Positions 35,362-43,694 of a DNA stretch of 64,000 bases are shown here, piece after piece. Below the pieces are notes generated by a model, which was not told where the DNA came from, made no database searches, and saw only the letters and a program-made list of their open reading frames with translations. Where the stretch lies: positions 1-64,000 of the forward strand of contig NZ_FMID01000017.1 in the NCBI RefSeq assembly GCF_900095385.1, given 5' to 3'. Source of the DNA: Methanoculleus chikugoensis. Lineage in GTDB: Archaea; Halobacteriota; Methanomicrobia; Methanomicrobiales; Methanoculleaceae. Position numbers and translations under genes: made by a program. How positions within the stretch are numbered: the stretch's first letter is position 1; each line of letters opens with the position of its first letter.

Positions 35362-35592
35362 GAGGCAGGAGAGGCACATGTTTAAGTACGCAGAACGCTT
35401 ACGTTCGCATTGCCTCCGGGCTTGCGGGGCGCGTCATCCGGGCGTCAGACCTGAGGATGGGCGACCCCCGCACACAAACGGGTACCGCACGCGGCACCCG
35501 ATGCGATTCTGGGTCTTCAGAACATATAAAATCAGCAGGCACCGTTCGGCTGGAACCGAACACATCATAAACCTTCTTATGGCAGGACAATA
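35362..35592 (-). promoter_or_regulatory. Duplicated 230-bp upstream region, copy A
   Basis: Nearly identical to 38714-38942. In transcription order it holds the palindrome GTTCGG-N6-CCGAAC (35544-35561), a TATA box ATTTTATATG (RC of 35523-35532), about 120 bp of conserved GC-rich sequence, and a second TATA-like CTTAAACA near 35379. Transcripts from the first box would carry a leader of roughly 170 nt. Confidence 0.75.
35544..35561. promoter_or_regulatory. GTTCGG-N6-CCGAAC operator, site 1
   Basis: A perfect 6-bp inverted repeat with a 6-bp spacer, 12 bp upstream of a TATA box read on the minus strand. The same site and spacing occur at 38895 and 39043. Confidence 0.72.
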
Positions 35593-35718
35593 ATCCCTGC
35601 CCCTGGATGCAGGATCCACCCTGGATTCCCGGTAACACCTAACGAGCTCGATCAATCCGCATCATTATCATCCACTAAACCCCAATCACTCTTTAAAATC
35701 GACGCAATTAATTTACTC

Positions 35719-35744
35719 CTCGTTATGTGTAAACGCATAACGAG
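35719..35744. repeat. Inverted repeat in the 35.6-36.0 kb gap
   Basis: CTCGTTATG and CATAACGAG are separated by 8 bp; a further CTCGTTATGAG lies near 35815. The AT-rich gap from 35593 to 35834 holds no gene that I can see. Confidence 0.4.
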
Positions 35745-35834
35745 CCAGTTTGTGCTTATCAACAAAACTCATCCTTTTCGAATTTCAGTTAAAATGCAGC
35801 CATTTTGAGCACAACTCGTTATGAGTTCTGGGAA

Positions 35835-36020
35835 TGTAGGATCCACTGTCGGGCACCGGGATAATGACCACGGCCCCGCCACGCTCGTCGAACCTCCCCC
35901 CACGGAACCGGGCACCGTCGCAGTTGTTCCCGGCAAGGACCGCCGGGAGATATTCCCCCGGGAGCTCAAGTTCCCGGAGCAAAGGCGTTGATCGTGTTCT
36001 GCCGGTCGGACAGGTCTATT
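35835..36020 (-). pseudogene. Decayed fragment of a beta-propeller lipoprotein gene
   Basis: The sequence matches the 3' part of lipoprotein A at DNA level (ACGATCAACGCC, GGCGGTCCTTGCCGG, GAGGTTCGA) and in pieces of translation (EYLPAVLAGNN, GRFDERGGA), with a stop and frameshifts. About 14 codons near the end are deleted. It is a remnant of a fourth paralog. Confidence 0.6.
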
Positions 36021-36336
36021 TTGAGGAGAGGAAAATGCGGTTATATGCCGTTGGATTGCCCACGTTGTCAGGAAGCGCAGGATCGGGCAGATGCGGGTCG
36101 ACCGGGTCCCGGAGTTCGTCGTGGCCAAGTGAAGCGCCCCAGACCCCGCAACCGTCCCCCAGCCGCGTGATGATCATGTTCTCCTGCTGGTCCTCGAGAT
36201 CCAGAAAGAAGACCGCTTCGTCTATAGGGATCTCCCGTGGCGACCCATCGATGACATAACTCGTCTCGAATGTCGTTGGAACCGGGAAATGCATCGCGAC
36301 ATAGGTGCCGTTCCAGGCCGAGAGGTCGTCACGCAT
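36016..36336 (-). CDS. Hypothetical protein coupled to a membrane protein
   Basis: 106 residues, acidic, soluble, with SYVIDGSPREIPIDEAVFFL and ENMIITRLGDGCGVWG. ATG 36336 overlaps the upstream membrane protein gene by 8 bp. Its 3' end abuts the lipoprotein remnant, so the C-terminus may be altered. No family recognised. Confidence 0.5.
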   Translation of the reverse strand: MRDDLSAWNGTYVAMHFPVPTTFETSYVIDGSPREIPIDEAVFFLDLEDQQENMIITRLGDGCGVWGASLGHDELRDPVDPHLPDPALPDNVGNPTAYNRIFLSSK

Positions 36337-36883
36337 CCTGCCGCCGCTTTCGGGCGCTTCCGATCTGCCGGAGTGGAACAAGAACCCCGATGACCGGGAG
36401 CAGGACGTCGAGCCCGAGTATATACGCCCAGACCTCGATTGCCGGGAAGAACGAGCCGTGCACCTGGAACAGGGCGAAGGCGACGGTGCCGAACCAGAAT
36501 AGAATCAGTAGCGGCAGGCAGAAGACGACCACGACGAGCCAGGCATACTCCCGCACCGGGATGCTCCCCCCGGCGAAGAACGGCCGAAAGAACCAGACGA
36601 GGAGAGCGGCGGTGAAGAGGGCCGCAAGGGTAGAGATCCCCCACAGGGAGAGGCGGAGCCAGCGAAGCAGGACCGGCATGGAGAGGAGGACGATGACGAA
36701 GGCAATCAGGGCATACTCCTTTGTCGCGATCCGTCCCCGGTCCCGGCCGGTGAGGCGGGGCCAGGCGTACCAGAGAAGGAGAATGACAGCGGATGTGCCG
36801 AGGAGATAGAGATAAACCGGACCCAGGGAAACTACGGTCTCCAGGGTCATAAGAACCGCCTGAGTAAAGCCGAATTCGGTCAT
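36329..36883 (-). CDS. Five-helix membrane protein
   Basis: 184 residues with about five hydrophobic helices (LYLLGTSAVILLLWYAW, YALIAFVIVLLSMPVLL, STLAALFTAALLVWFF and two more) and a basic C-terminus RKRRQDA. I recognise no family. Coupled to the following small acidic protein. Confidence 0.7.
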   Translation of the reverse strand: MTEFGFTQAVLMTLETVVSLGPVYLYLLGTSAVILLLWYAWPRLTGRDRGRIATKEYALIAFVIVLLSMPVLLRWLRLSLWGISTLAALFTAALLVWFFRPFFAGGSIPVREYAWLVVVVFCLPLLILFWFGTVAFALFQVHGSFFPAIEVWAYILGLDVLLPVIGVLVPLRQIGSARKRRQDA

Positions 36884-36959
36884 GCCGGTGCTCCGAGGTC
36901 TTCGTTCATGGGCGGTGCCCGGCTACAAACATCTAAAAATATGAGAGGGGGAGCAGGTT

Positions 36960-37904
36960 TCACCGTTTCCCCTCATCAGCAAAGACATATTCGACATACG
37001 GCTCCTCTACACCGTCCCGGAGTGCAGTTCCGGAAAACGCATAAACCGGCCGGACCAGATCCTGCACGAAACCCCTTGGCTCCATCCAGTAACCGATCGC
37101 GACGTGCTCGATCGTGATCCGGTCGTACTCTTGCCCCGTGTGAGGGCGGACAGTCCATGCTGCACGAAGATCCTCATACGCCTCCTCGGGAGACCGGAGG
37201 CTGACATTCCCGTCCGGCGCCACCTCCCGCCAGGTCTTCACGAGCCCGACGACCTCACCGCCGTCACCCAGGATCGCCGCGAATTCGTCGCCATAGACCG
37301 GCAACCCGTCGAGCGACCGGCCGAACCTGACTGCCTTGGTGATGTCGTACGACACCTTCGGCTCGGTGGCACCTGCTTCCCAGACCTCCTGCTTCTGGTT
37401 CACCTCGGTCTTCACGACCCGGGCGTCCGGCGATTGCATACCGGTCTTCTCAAGGAATGCGAGAGCAATCTTCTCCGCGTCCGCGTCCGAGGGAAGATCA
37501 GGCTGCTCGGTCACTTCGGTCGGGAACTCTCTGTCAAGGATGTGGTAAGCCACCCCGCCGGAATGCGCATACACCGACATATGCTCCTCCGGCTCCTTCG
37601 AGACGTCGACAAGGAAGAACTCCCCGGTCACCTCGCTGACCGCTTTCGGTTCTCCCGAGAGCCCGAATCGCTCCGCAATCTCCCGGACCCGATCCTCCGT
37701 GACGGTAACCGGGACCACCCGGTAGAGCGTATACGAGCCCTGCACTTCCGGGAACTCTGCGGCGAGAGAGTATGTACCTTCACCTGCGCCCGCCACGGCG
37801 GGGAGAGGAGTCACGGGAACCTGACCCGGACCAAAAACCCACATGCACCCGACTGCGACCGCCAGAGCAAGACAGACGAGTGCACCAACCATCTTTAATG
37901 CCAT
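36960..37904 (-). CDS. Secreted PepSY-like protein paired with a caspase-like protease
   Basis: 314 residues with an N-terminal hydrophobic segment (7-24). Repeated alpha/beta units resemble PepSY or FTP propeptide domains: VTEDRVREIAERFGL, SDADAEKIALAFLEK, SPEEAYEDLRAAW, each followed by strands such as FFLVDVS and VYGDEF. It lies 14 bp after the caspase-like gene in one operon. A role as extracellular chaperone or inhibitor is inference from the pairing, seen again at 39.1-40.6 kb. Confidence 0.65.
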   Translation of the reverse strand: MALKMVGALVCLALAVAVGCMWVFGPGQVPVTPLPAVAGAGEGTYSLAAEFPEVQGSYTLYRVVPVTVTEDRVREIAERFGLSGEPKAVSEVTGEFFLVDVSKEPEEHMSVYAHSGGVAYHILDREFPTEVTEQPDLPSDADAEKIALAFLEKTGMQSPDARVVKTEVNQKQEVWEAGATEPKVSYDITKAVRFGRSLDGLPVYGDEFAAILGDGGEVVGLVKTWREVAPDGNVSLRSPEEAYEDLRAAWTVRPHTGQEYDRITIEHVAIGYWMEPRGFVQDLVRPVYAFSGTALRDGVEEPYVEYVFADEGKR

Positions 37905-37918
37905 ACTAAGACCTCAGT

Positions 37919-38686
37919 TTAGTTGCACTGGAATAACCACCGGTAGATCTCACTGTCAACAGGTGGATCGGTGATCACAGATCCCTCTCCCCAGATGCGA
38001 TCGTCACCACAAGCGGCGTTCTCACCAATGATACCGATCCAAACGTTGCTCTGGTGGGTCTCATCCAACGCATGATACCACGCGTGACGCACCTTATAAT
38101 TGTTAAAGAGTTTGTTTGCGACGGCCGCTCCATCCTCGGCATAGTCGTAGCCGACCGTGTCGAACCCGCAAACCAGATGAGCGCCATTCAAAGCCCAATG
38201 TGGCCACGCTTTGAATTCTCCGGGGACCTGAGCGGTATGGCACGAATGTAGCAAGATCCATTCCAGATCCTGATCGCCCCAATTACAGTCATGAAAGTAT
38301 ACCCAGGCGAGAACAAGCGGGAGACCATCCAGAAGGATGCAACTGTCGTCACCGTGTCCTGCCCAGAAGACGAGGTCTACGCTATCGACATGGGCTGCAT
38401 CTGAATCCCAGTCCCACCGTTGGATGTCTCTATCCCAGTCGCCTATATAGAAGTTACACCCCCACCCGGCATTATCGAACACTTCATAGAAGCCTTCGGC
38501 AATGGCGGGTGAGTTTGGCAGGTTGTTCCCGGTGTTATAGTTCTGTTTGTACTCCACCCCGAATTCCGGGAAGATCGCGTCGGAATCGTCGCCCGTCCCG
38601 GCACTGACCGGGGCCATGCATGCCATCCCCATGAAAGCCGTTACCAGGAGCACAGAGAGCGCCCGCGCTCCGATGTTTCTGTTCAT
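37919..38686 (-). CDS. Secreted caspase-fold (clan CD, DUF6345-like) cysteine protease 1
   Basis: 255 residues with signal peptide (1-29). VDLVFWAGHGDDS places H111 before a glycine, and LEWILLHSCHTAQ places C149 after a hydrophobic strand, the His-Gly and Cys dyad of caspases, gingipains and clostripain. DUF6345 proteins show the same pattern; activity is not proven. ATG 38686 has GGAGGA upstream. Next in the operon is a PepSY-like gene. Confidence 0.72.
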   Translation of the reverse strand: MNRNIGARALSVLLVTAFMGMACMAPVSAGTGDDSDAIFPEFGVEYKQNYNTGNNLPNSPAIAEGFYEVFDNAGWGCNFYIGDWDRDIQRWDWDSDAAHVDSVDLVFWAGHGDDSCILLDGLPLVLAWVYFHDCNWGDQDLEWILLHSCHTAQVPGEFKAWPHWALNGAHLVCGFDTVGYDYAEDGAAVANKLFNNYKVRHAWYHALDETHQSNVWIGIIGENAACGDDRIWGEGSVITDPPVDSEIYRWLFQCN

Positions 38687-38713
38687 TGTCGTTTTCCTCC
38701 AACCTTTTCCCCG

Positions 38714-38942
38714 GAGGCAGAAGAAGCACACGTTTAAGTATGCAGAACGCTTACGTTCGCATTGCCTCCGGGCTTGCGGGGCGCGTCATCCGGGGCGTCA
38801 ACCGGGGATGGGCGACCCCCGCACACAAACGGGTACCGCACGCGGCACCCGATGCGGTTCTGGGTCGTTAGAACATATAAAATCAGCAGCCATCGTTCGG
38901 TTTTTTCCGAATTCATCATAAATCTTCTTATGGCAGGACAAT
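38714..38942 (-). promoter_or_regulatory. Duplicated 230-bp upstream region, copy B
   Basis: Matches copy A at 35362-35592 with few changes. It holds the palindrome at 38895, a TATA box ATTTTATATG (RC of 38874-38883) and a second TATA-like CTTAAACG near 38733. It serves the caspase-like/PepSY operon. Confidence 0.75.
38895..38912. promoter_or_regulatory. GTTCGG-N6-CCGAAC operator, site 2
   Basis: GTTCGG-TTTTTT-CCGAAT, one mismatch from the palindrome, 12 bp upstream of the minus-strand TATA box. Confidence 0.68.
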
Positions 38943-39042
38943 GGTCCCGACCCTTGAAGACAAGACCCGACAAAACTTCAGAGTCCCGAACAGCCGCACC
39001 TTTACCCATCCACCACGCAGCAGATCGCAAGGTTTAAGATTT

Positions 39043-39060
39043 GTTCGGCCAGAACCGAAC
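39043..39060. promoter_or_regulatory. GTTCGG-N6-CCGAAC operator, site 3
   Basis: GTTCGG-CCAGAA-CCGAAC lies 12-13 bp upstream of the plus-strand TATA box CTTTATAAG at 39073. It serves the second caspase-like gene. The rest of the gap 38943-39147 shows no gene. Confidence 0.72.
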
Positions 39061-39147
39061 GACGACGGCGGGCTTTATAAGATTCTCCCTCGAATTCGGG
39101 TTTAGTTCCGGGTGCAGGAACGCCCGGGCGCACCTTGAGGGATACTT

Positions 39148-39840
39148 ATGAAACGATGGATCTACATGCTGGCAGCACTCTTCCTGCTCGCGGCTCTGCC
39201 TGCCGCCGCCAGCGCCGCACCACTCACGCACAACTATGACTGTTCGGACACGACGCCGACGGCCTACGACGCACGGGTGGATCAGGCAGCGATGTACTAC
39301 TCCAGCTCGTCATCCACGAATGCACACGCATCGACGGCTTACAGTCAGTTCAGGTCGGATGCTGTATTCTTCTTCAACGGTCACGGCCTCTACTACGACG
39401 ACTCGCATAAAGGCGGTGGGATAAAGTTCTCCTCGGAATCCTGGATACTTGCCGACACCGACGGTCATTACCCGGGAACCGACCGGTACTACATAACTGA
39501 TTACGGAACCGACATCAGGGATGTCCTGCTCGCGGTCTACCTCGCCTGCCATTCGTCCCATTACAACCCTTACAACGGAGATCTTCTCCAGCAGACCATG
39601 AACAAAGGCGCAGACATCTGCCTGGGGTTCGACGGCGAGGTCGAGGTCGAAAACGGAAAGTGCTGGTCCGGGAGTTTCTGGGACCGGTTGCGAAACGGGG
39701 AGACCGTTGCAAGCGCCGCAAGCAATGCAAAGGACGACTGCTACTTGCACTGGCCGTTCGGTTACCACGGAGTGGACACCTATGAGATCTCCGGCAGTTA
39801 CAACAGTTGTCTCACTCCCGCTCGCTACGGAGTCTATTAA
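39148..39840 (+). CDS. Secreted caspase-fold-like cysteine protease 2
   Basis: 230 residues with signal peptide (1-24). DAVFFFNGHGLYY places H79 before glycine and LLAVYLACHSSHY places C134, again the clan CD dyad. Outside these blocks it is only distantly related to protease 1. GAGGGA precedes the ATG. It is followed 15 bp later by a PepSY-like gene, repeating the arrangement at 37-38.7 kb. Confidence 0.72.
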   Translation: MKRWIYMLAALFLLAALPAAASAAPLTHNYDCSDTTPTAYDARVDQAAMYYSSSSSTNAHASTAYSQFRSDAVFFFNGHGLYYDDSHKGGGIKFSSESWILADTDGHYPGTDRYYITDYGTDIRDVLLAVYLACHSSHYNPYNGDLLQQTMNKGADICLGFDGEVEVENGKCWSGSFWDRLRNGETVASAASNAKDDCYLHWPFGYHGVDTYEISGSYNSCLTPARYGVY

Positions 39841-39855
39841 TGAGGTGATTCAATC

Positions 39856-40632
39856 ATGAAACGGATACACATTGTTGCAATGCTATGCCTCGTCGTCGCG
39901 GTCTCGGTCGTGTCGGCGGCCGGCGCCAGCGCTCCGATCGGGGTGGATACTGCGAAAGAAAGAGCACAGGACTTTCTCAACGCACCCGACGTAACCGTCC
40001 AGTACCAGAAGACCGAACGCCTGAATCTGGGAGAGTACTATGTCTTTGGTACCGGAGACGGACAGATTTACGTCAACGCCCGGACCGGGGTGATCGAACG
40101 TGCCACGTTCGACTCCGCACGGAAGGATTGCCGCGATGTCCGGCTGGATCGGGCCGCAGCCGAAGCAACGGCAAGGGCCTACGCCGAAGAGAAGTACAGC
40201 GGCTTTGCGAAGAAGAGTATGCAGCTTACCAGATCGAACCTGGTCTCTCACGGCGATGCGGGCAGCGAGTATTCGTACATCTGGAGAGAAGAGAGCAGTG
40301 GCGTCCTCACGCCGAACACGGTCGTCGTGAACCTTAACCCGAGCACTGGCGAGATCGTCTCGTACATCGGGATCCAGCGGGAGATCGAATGCCCGCTTGA
40401 GCCGAAACTTTCCCGGGACGAGGCGCTGAAGATCGCAGCCGGGCAGTTCCCGGGAATCCGGGTGACCAGTGCAACGGCCGACCTCTCCGTTGAGTACACC
40501 CGACCGGACGCACAAACGCTGACCTGGGTGATTACGATGAGAGGCGAGCCAGAGGACCACGTTCTCCAGGGAGGGCTTGTCGTCATCGACGCACAGACCG
40601 GAGAAGTGCTGATGGTGAGTCCATACCTCTAA
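39856..40632 (+). CDS. Secreted PepSY-domain protein paired with caspase-like protease 2
   Basis: 258 residues with signal peptide (1-27). Two or three PepSY-like units are visible: VDTAKERAQDFLN, LDRAAAEATARAYAEEKY, and SRDEALKIAAGQFPGI followed by LTWVITM and GGLVVIDAQTGEVL, the last being the classical PepSY ending. GAGGTGA precedes the ATG. PepSY domains inhibit or chaperone secreted peptidases; the partner here would be protease 2. Confidence 0.78.
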   Translation: MKRIHIVAMLCLVVAVSVVSAAGASAPIGVDTAKERAQDFLNAPDVTVQYQKTERLNLGEYYVFGTGDGQIYVNARTGVIERATFDSARKDCRDVRLDRAAAEATARAYAEEKYSGFAKKSMQLTRSNLVSHGDAGSEYSYIWREESSGVLTPNTVVVNLNPSTGEIVSYIGIQREIECPLEPKLSRDEALKIAAGQFPGIRVTSATADLSVEYTRPDAQTLTWVITMRGEPEDHVLQGGLVVIDAQTGEVLMVSPYL

Positions 40633-40658
40633 ATCACCCCTTTTCCTAATGTGATACA

Positions 40659-41456
40659 ATGCACTCGAAGACGTGGGTATGGCTCGGTATCGGTGTCGTT
40701 CTCATCCTTGCTGCGGCAAACCTCGCCATACTTGCGGCCTTTCCCCCGGGGCACCAGCACGTGCAGGAACCGCTCAAACGGGTGGAATGGATACTGCCGT
40801 TCGGGCCGGGGTTCGAATACCGCGGCCCCTACGAGAGCCCGCTGATCGTCTACGACGGGACGAACGAGACCTGGCACCTGCAAAACGCCACAGCCTGGAA
40901 CAGGACCATCTCCCTCGATGACCGCTACAGCCTTGACCCGGCGCATCCGGAGGACATCCGCTACACCCCCGATATCGCAATCGAGGGCGACAAAATCAGC
41001 CTCGACTTCTTCGTCCGGAACCTCGCTGGTGAAGACTGCGCCCGGGCCGATCTCACCGTGACGACGGGGATTGAGCGCCTGAACGCCACCACGGGATCGC
41101 CGGAGGGGGATGTCCTCCGCAACGCCATGACTATGCTGCCTGTCAACGATCTCGCTGCCGGGGAGTGGCGCGAAGTGCGGGTGACGGCGGACCTCCCGCG
41201 GCCCGGCCCGGAGGAACTCCTCTACCTGACGATCGATCTTGCCGCCCCGTATACCCTCACGACCCCGAACGGCACGTCGGTCACTTTCGATCCCCGGGAG
41301 ATGAGCAGCGTCGTCTCCGGCCCCTCTCACACCGGAGGGGGCACGAACGACCCCAGATATAATCGGGCTCACCTGCCCCGGGCGTCGGCGACGTTCGTCG
41401 TAGCGGGGAGAGATGTACCGGAACTGATTCCACCGCCGACTATCCGGGCGGAGTGA
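40659..41456 (+). CDS. Membrane-anchored extracytoplasmic protein
   Basis: 265 residues: an N-terminal anchor (WLGIGVVLILAAANLAILAA) and an outer domain with several sequons (NETW, NATA, NRTI). No family recognised. It ends 71 bp before the membrane-bound HTH regulator gene and may belong to the same transcript as the protease/PepSY pair. Confidence 0.68.
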   Translation: MHSKTWVWLGIGVVLILAAANLAILAAFPPGHQHVQEPLKRVEWILPFGPGFEYRGPYESPLIVYDGTNETWHLQNATAWNRTISLDDRYSLDPAHPEDIRYTPDIAIEGDKISLDFFVRNLAGEDCARADLTVTTGIERLNATTGSPEGDVLRNAMTMLPVNDLAAGEWREVRVTADLPRPGPEELLYLTIDLAAPYTLTTPNGTSVTFDPREMSSVVSGPSHTGGGTNDPRYNRAHLPRASATFVVAGRDVPELIPPPTIRAE

Positions 41457-41527
41457 GTTTTGCGGAGCTGTTTAGGAACGTTTTTAATCCTCCTGCAGGA
41501 GAGTATCTGATTGTTTCAGGCCAGACC

Positions 41528-42001
41528 ATGGAAGACGTCACGCTCGACCGGGACGATATCGTCGCTCTCTCCTCCGACGCCCGGGTCGCAATCCTCAAAT
41601 CGCTCGATACCCGGCCCATGACGATGAGCGAGCTCGCCGACGGGCTCGGTCTTGCCAGGTCGACCGTTCATGAGCACCTCAGTGTTCTCGCCGACGCGGA
41701 TCTCGTGACTCACGAGAATGCCCGGAAATGGCGGGACTACGCCCTGACGAAGAGGGGGCGACGGATCCTTCATCCCGGGAGGGACCACCGGATCGTCTTC
41801 CTCCTCGGCACGTCCCTCGCTGTCATGACGGCCGGGGTGCTCTGCGTGACATCGTATCTCCACGGTTTCGCCGTCCAGGGGGGAAGCGTCGTCAGGGACC
41901 CCCTCCTCCTCTACGCGGGCGAGGCGCTCCTCGGTGTGACGATCACGCTCTGGTACATAGCTCTGCGATGCCGGCGAGGAATCTCCCCCATACCGGAGTA
42001 G
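41528..42001 (+). CDS. Membrane-anchored ArsR-like winged-helix regulator
   Basis: 157 residues. The N-terminal winged helix (about 10-80) has ALSSDARVAILKSLDTRPMT, then MSELADGLGLARSTVHEHLS. Two C-terminal helices (IVFLLGTSLAVMTAGVLC and LLLYAGEALLGVTITLWYIA) tie it to the membrane. Such regulators are common in archaea. Its place next to the protease island makes it a candidate controller of that region. Confidence 0.82.
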   Translation: MEDVTLDRDDIVALSSDARVAILKSLDTRPMTMSELADGLGLARSTVHEHLSVLADADLVTHENARKWRDYALTKRGRRILHPGRDHRIVFLLGTSLAVMTAGVLCVTSYLHGFAVQGGSVVRDPLLLYAGEALLGVTITLWYIALRCRRGISPIPE

Positions 42002-42128
42002 TTTCTCTCCCGTCCGCACACGAGCCCGTTAAACCACCCTCCGAATCATCTCCGCCTTCTCCACCCCGAGCAGAACCGTAAAGGGGTACCGGCGCCCACC
42101 TTGATGAACCGGACGGAGCGGTGCCCTT

Positions 42129-43061
42129 ATGAACGGTGCGGTCATGGATTTCCTGGTAGTCGCGGACCAGATCTTCATCCTGGTCCTCCTGATTGCCGCA
42201 GGCTACGTCGCCGTCTCGACGAAGATCGTCGACCCCCGGGCCACCCGGGGGCTCTCGGGGCTCCTCGTCAACATCACCATCCCGGCGCTGATCGTTGCCT
42301 CGATGCAGGTGCCCTTCACCCCCGAGCGCCTCGTCGGCGCCGAGATCCTGATCCTCGCGACCGGAATGCTCTACGTCTTCTCGTTCGCCCTCGCCTGGGC
42401 GGTCTCGAAGGCCATGCGGGTCCCGGCCGCAGAGGAAGGCGTCCTCCAGTTCGCGATCGTCTTCGGGAACGTCGGGTTCATGGGGTTCCCGGTCGCCCTG
42501 ACGCTTTTTGGAGAGGAGTCGCTCTTCTACGTCGCGATCTTCAACCTCGTCTTCAACGTCCTCGTCTTCTCGGTCGGGATCGCGATGCTGACCGAGGGGA
42601 GGGGGAAGGGGTTCGACCCAAAACTGCTCGTAAACCCCGGGATCGCGGCCTCCATCGTCGGGCTCGCTCTCTTCCTCGGCTCGGTCGAGATCCCGTCGCC
42701 CTTCATCGACTCGATCGAACTCCTCGGGGGGGTGACGACGCCGCTCGCCATGATCATCGTCGGGGCGATGCTCGCGACGTTCCCGGCCCGGGAGATGGTC
42801 GGGAACTGGCGGATCTGGGCGGCGAGCGCCGTCCTCCTCCTCGCCGTCCCGGCGGCCTACTGCTACCTCCTCGCCCCGATCTTTGCCGACCCCTACATCA
42901 ACGGGATCATGATCACGATGGCCGCGATGCCCGCCGCAGCAAACACCGTCATCTTCGCGGAGCAGTACGGCGCCGATTCCCGGCTCGCGTCGCAGATCGT
43001 CTTCGTCTCGACGATCGGGTCGCTCGTCACCATCCCGCTGATCGCGACGTTGATGTTGTAG
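42129..43061 (+). CDS. AEC (auxin efflux carrier) family transporter
   Basis: 310 residues with about ten helices. The family features include LVNITIPALIVASM in the first half and the matching MPAAANTVIFAEQYG near residue 258, with GNVGFMGFPVAL in between. AEC carriers export small organic anions; the substrate is unknown. GGAG lies upstream of ATG 42129. Confidence 0.9.
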   Translation: MNGAVMDFLVVADQIFILVLLIAAGYVAVSTKIVDPRATRGLSGLLVNITIPALIVASMQVPFTPERLVGAEILILATGMLYVFSFALAWAVSKAMRVPAAEEGVLQFAIVFGNVGFMGFPVALTLFGEESLFYVAIFNLVFNVLVFSVGIAMLTEGRGKGFDPKLLVNPGIAASIVGLALFLGSVEIPSPFIDSIELLGGVTTPLAMIIVGAMLATFPAREMVGNWRIWAASAVLLLAVPAAYCYLLAPIFADPYINGIMITMAAMPAAANTVIFAEQYGADSRLASQIVFVSTIGSLVTIPLIATLML

Positions 43062-43096
43062 GGCAGGAGCGAGAGCGACCCGAACGCCGACTGCAG

Positions 43097-43537
43097 TTAT
43101 GGGGCCGTCCCGGCTCCCTCGGTTGCCTCAATCAGGTAGTACCCGAGTCTCCTGAGCAGGTCATCCTGCTCTCCTTGCGAAAGCGTTGACTCCCCGGCGT
43201 AGATCTCTCTGACGTCTGTAACAAACCGGGTCTTCTCTTCCTCTGAGAGATTTGTGGCCGCATCCCTGATAAAAGCCCAATCCTCCTCGCTCGGTTCACA
43301 TTTCTCCGGTTCGATATCCCTCCACGATGAGGGGATCGGGACGGCCTGCGGGAGTCTCGAATCCCCGGCCACCAGGATGACGGTCAGGTTCCCGGCCCTC
43401 CCGGGCTCTTTTGTCGTGGCGGGCTCCTCTACCGGGTCCTGCACGGCGCCCGTGCCCGGTGCGTGGAGGAGGAGCAGGGCCGCGAGCAGCGCTGCCGAAA
43501 GAGAGAGGAGGAGCCATATTAACGATCTTCTCTTCAT
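43097..43537 (-). CDS. Membrane-anchored hypothetical protein
   Basis: 146 residues: N-terminal anchor SLIWLLLSLSAALLAALLLL, a P/E-rich linker, then a helical acidic outer domain (NLSEEEKTRFVTDVREIYAG, then LLRRLGYYLIEA). GGAGGATG precedes ATG 43537. Function unknown. Confidence 0.65.
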   Translation of the reverse strand: MKRRSLIWLLLSLSAALLAALLLLHAPGTGAVQDPVEEPATTKEPGRAGNLTVILVAGDSRLPQAVPIPSSWRDIEPEKCEPSEEDWAFIRDAATNLSEEEKTRFVTDVREIYAGESTLSQGEQDDLLRRLGYYLIEATEGAGTAP

Positions 43538-43694
43538 CTGAGCATCCTCCGCAGACCGCGCTTGCCCTGTATCATAGGCCTTCTCTCCCCCGCACACGAA
43601 CACGGCAACAGGTTTCCGTAACAGGTCGTCAAGAATCTCCCAACAGCGGCAAGAGCCGTCACCGTAATCCCGTAGAGACATACAGCCCTGATCC

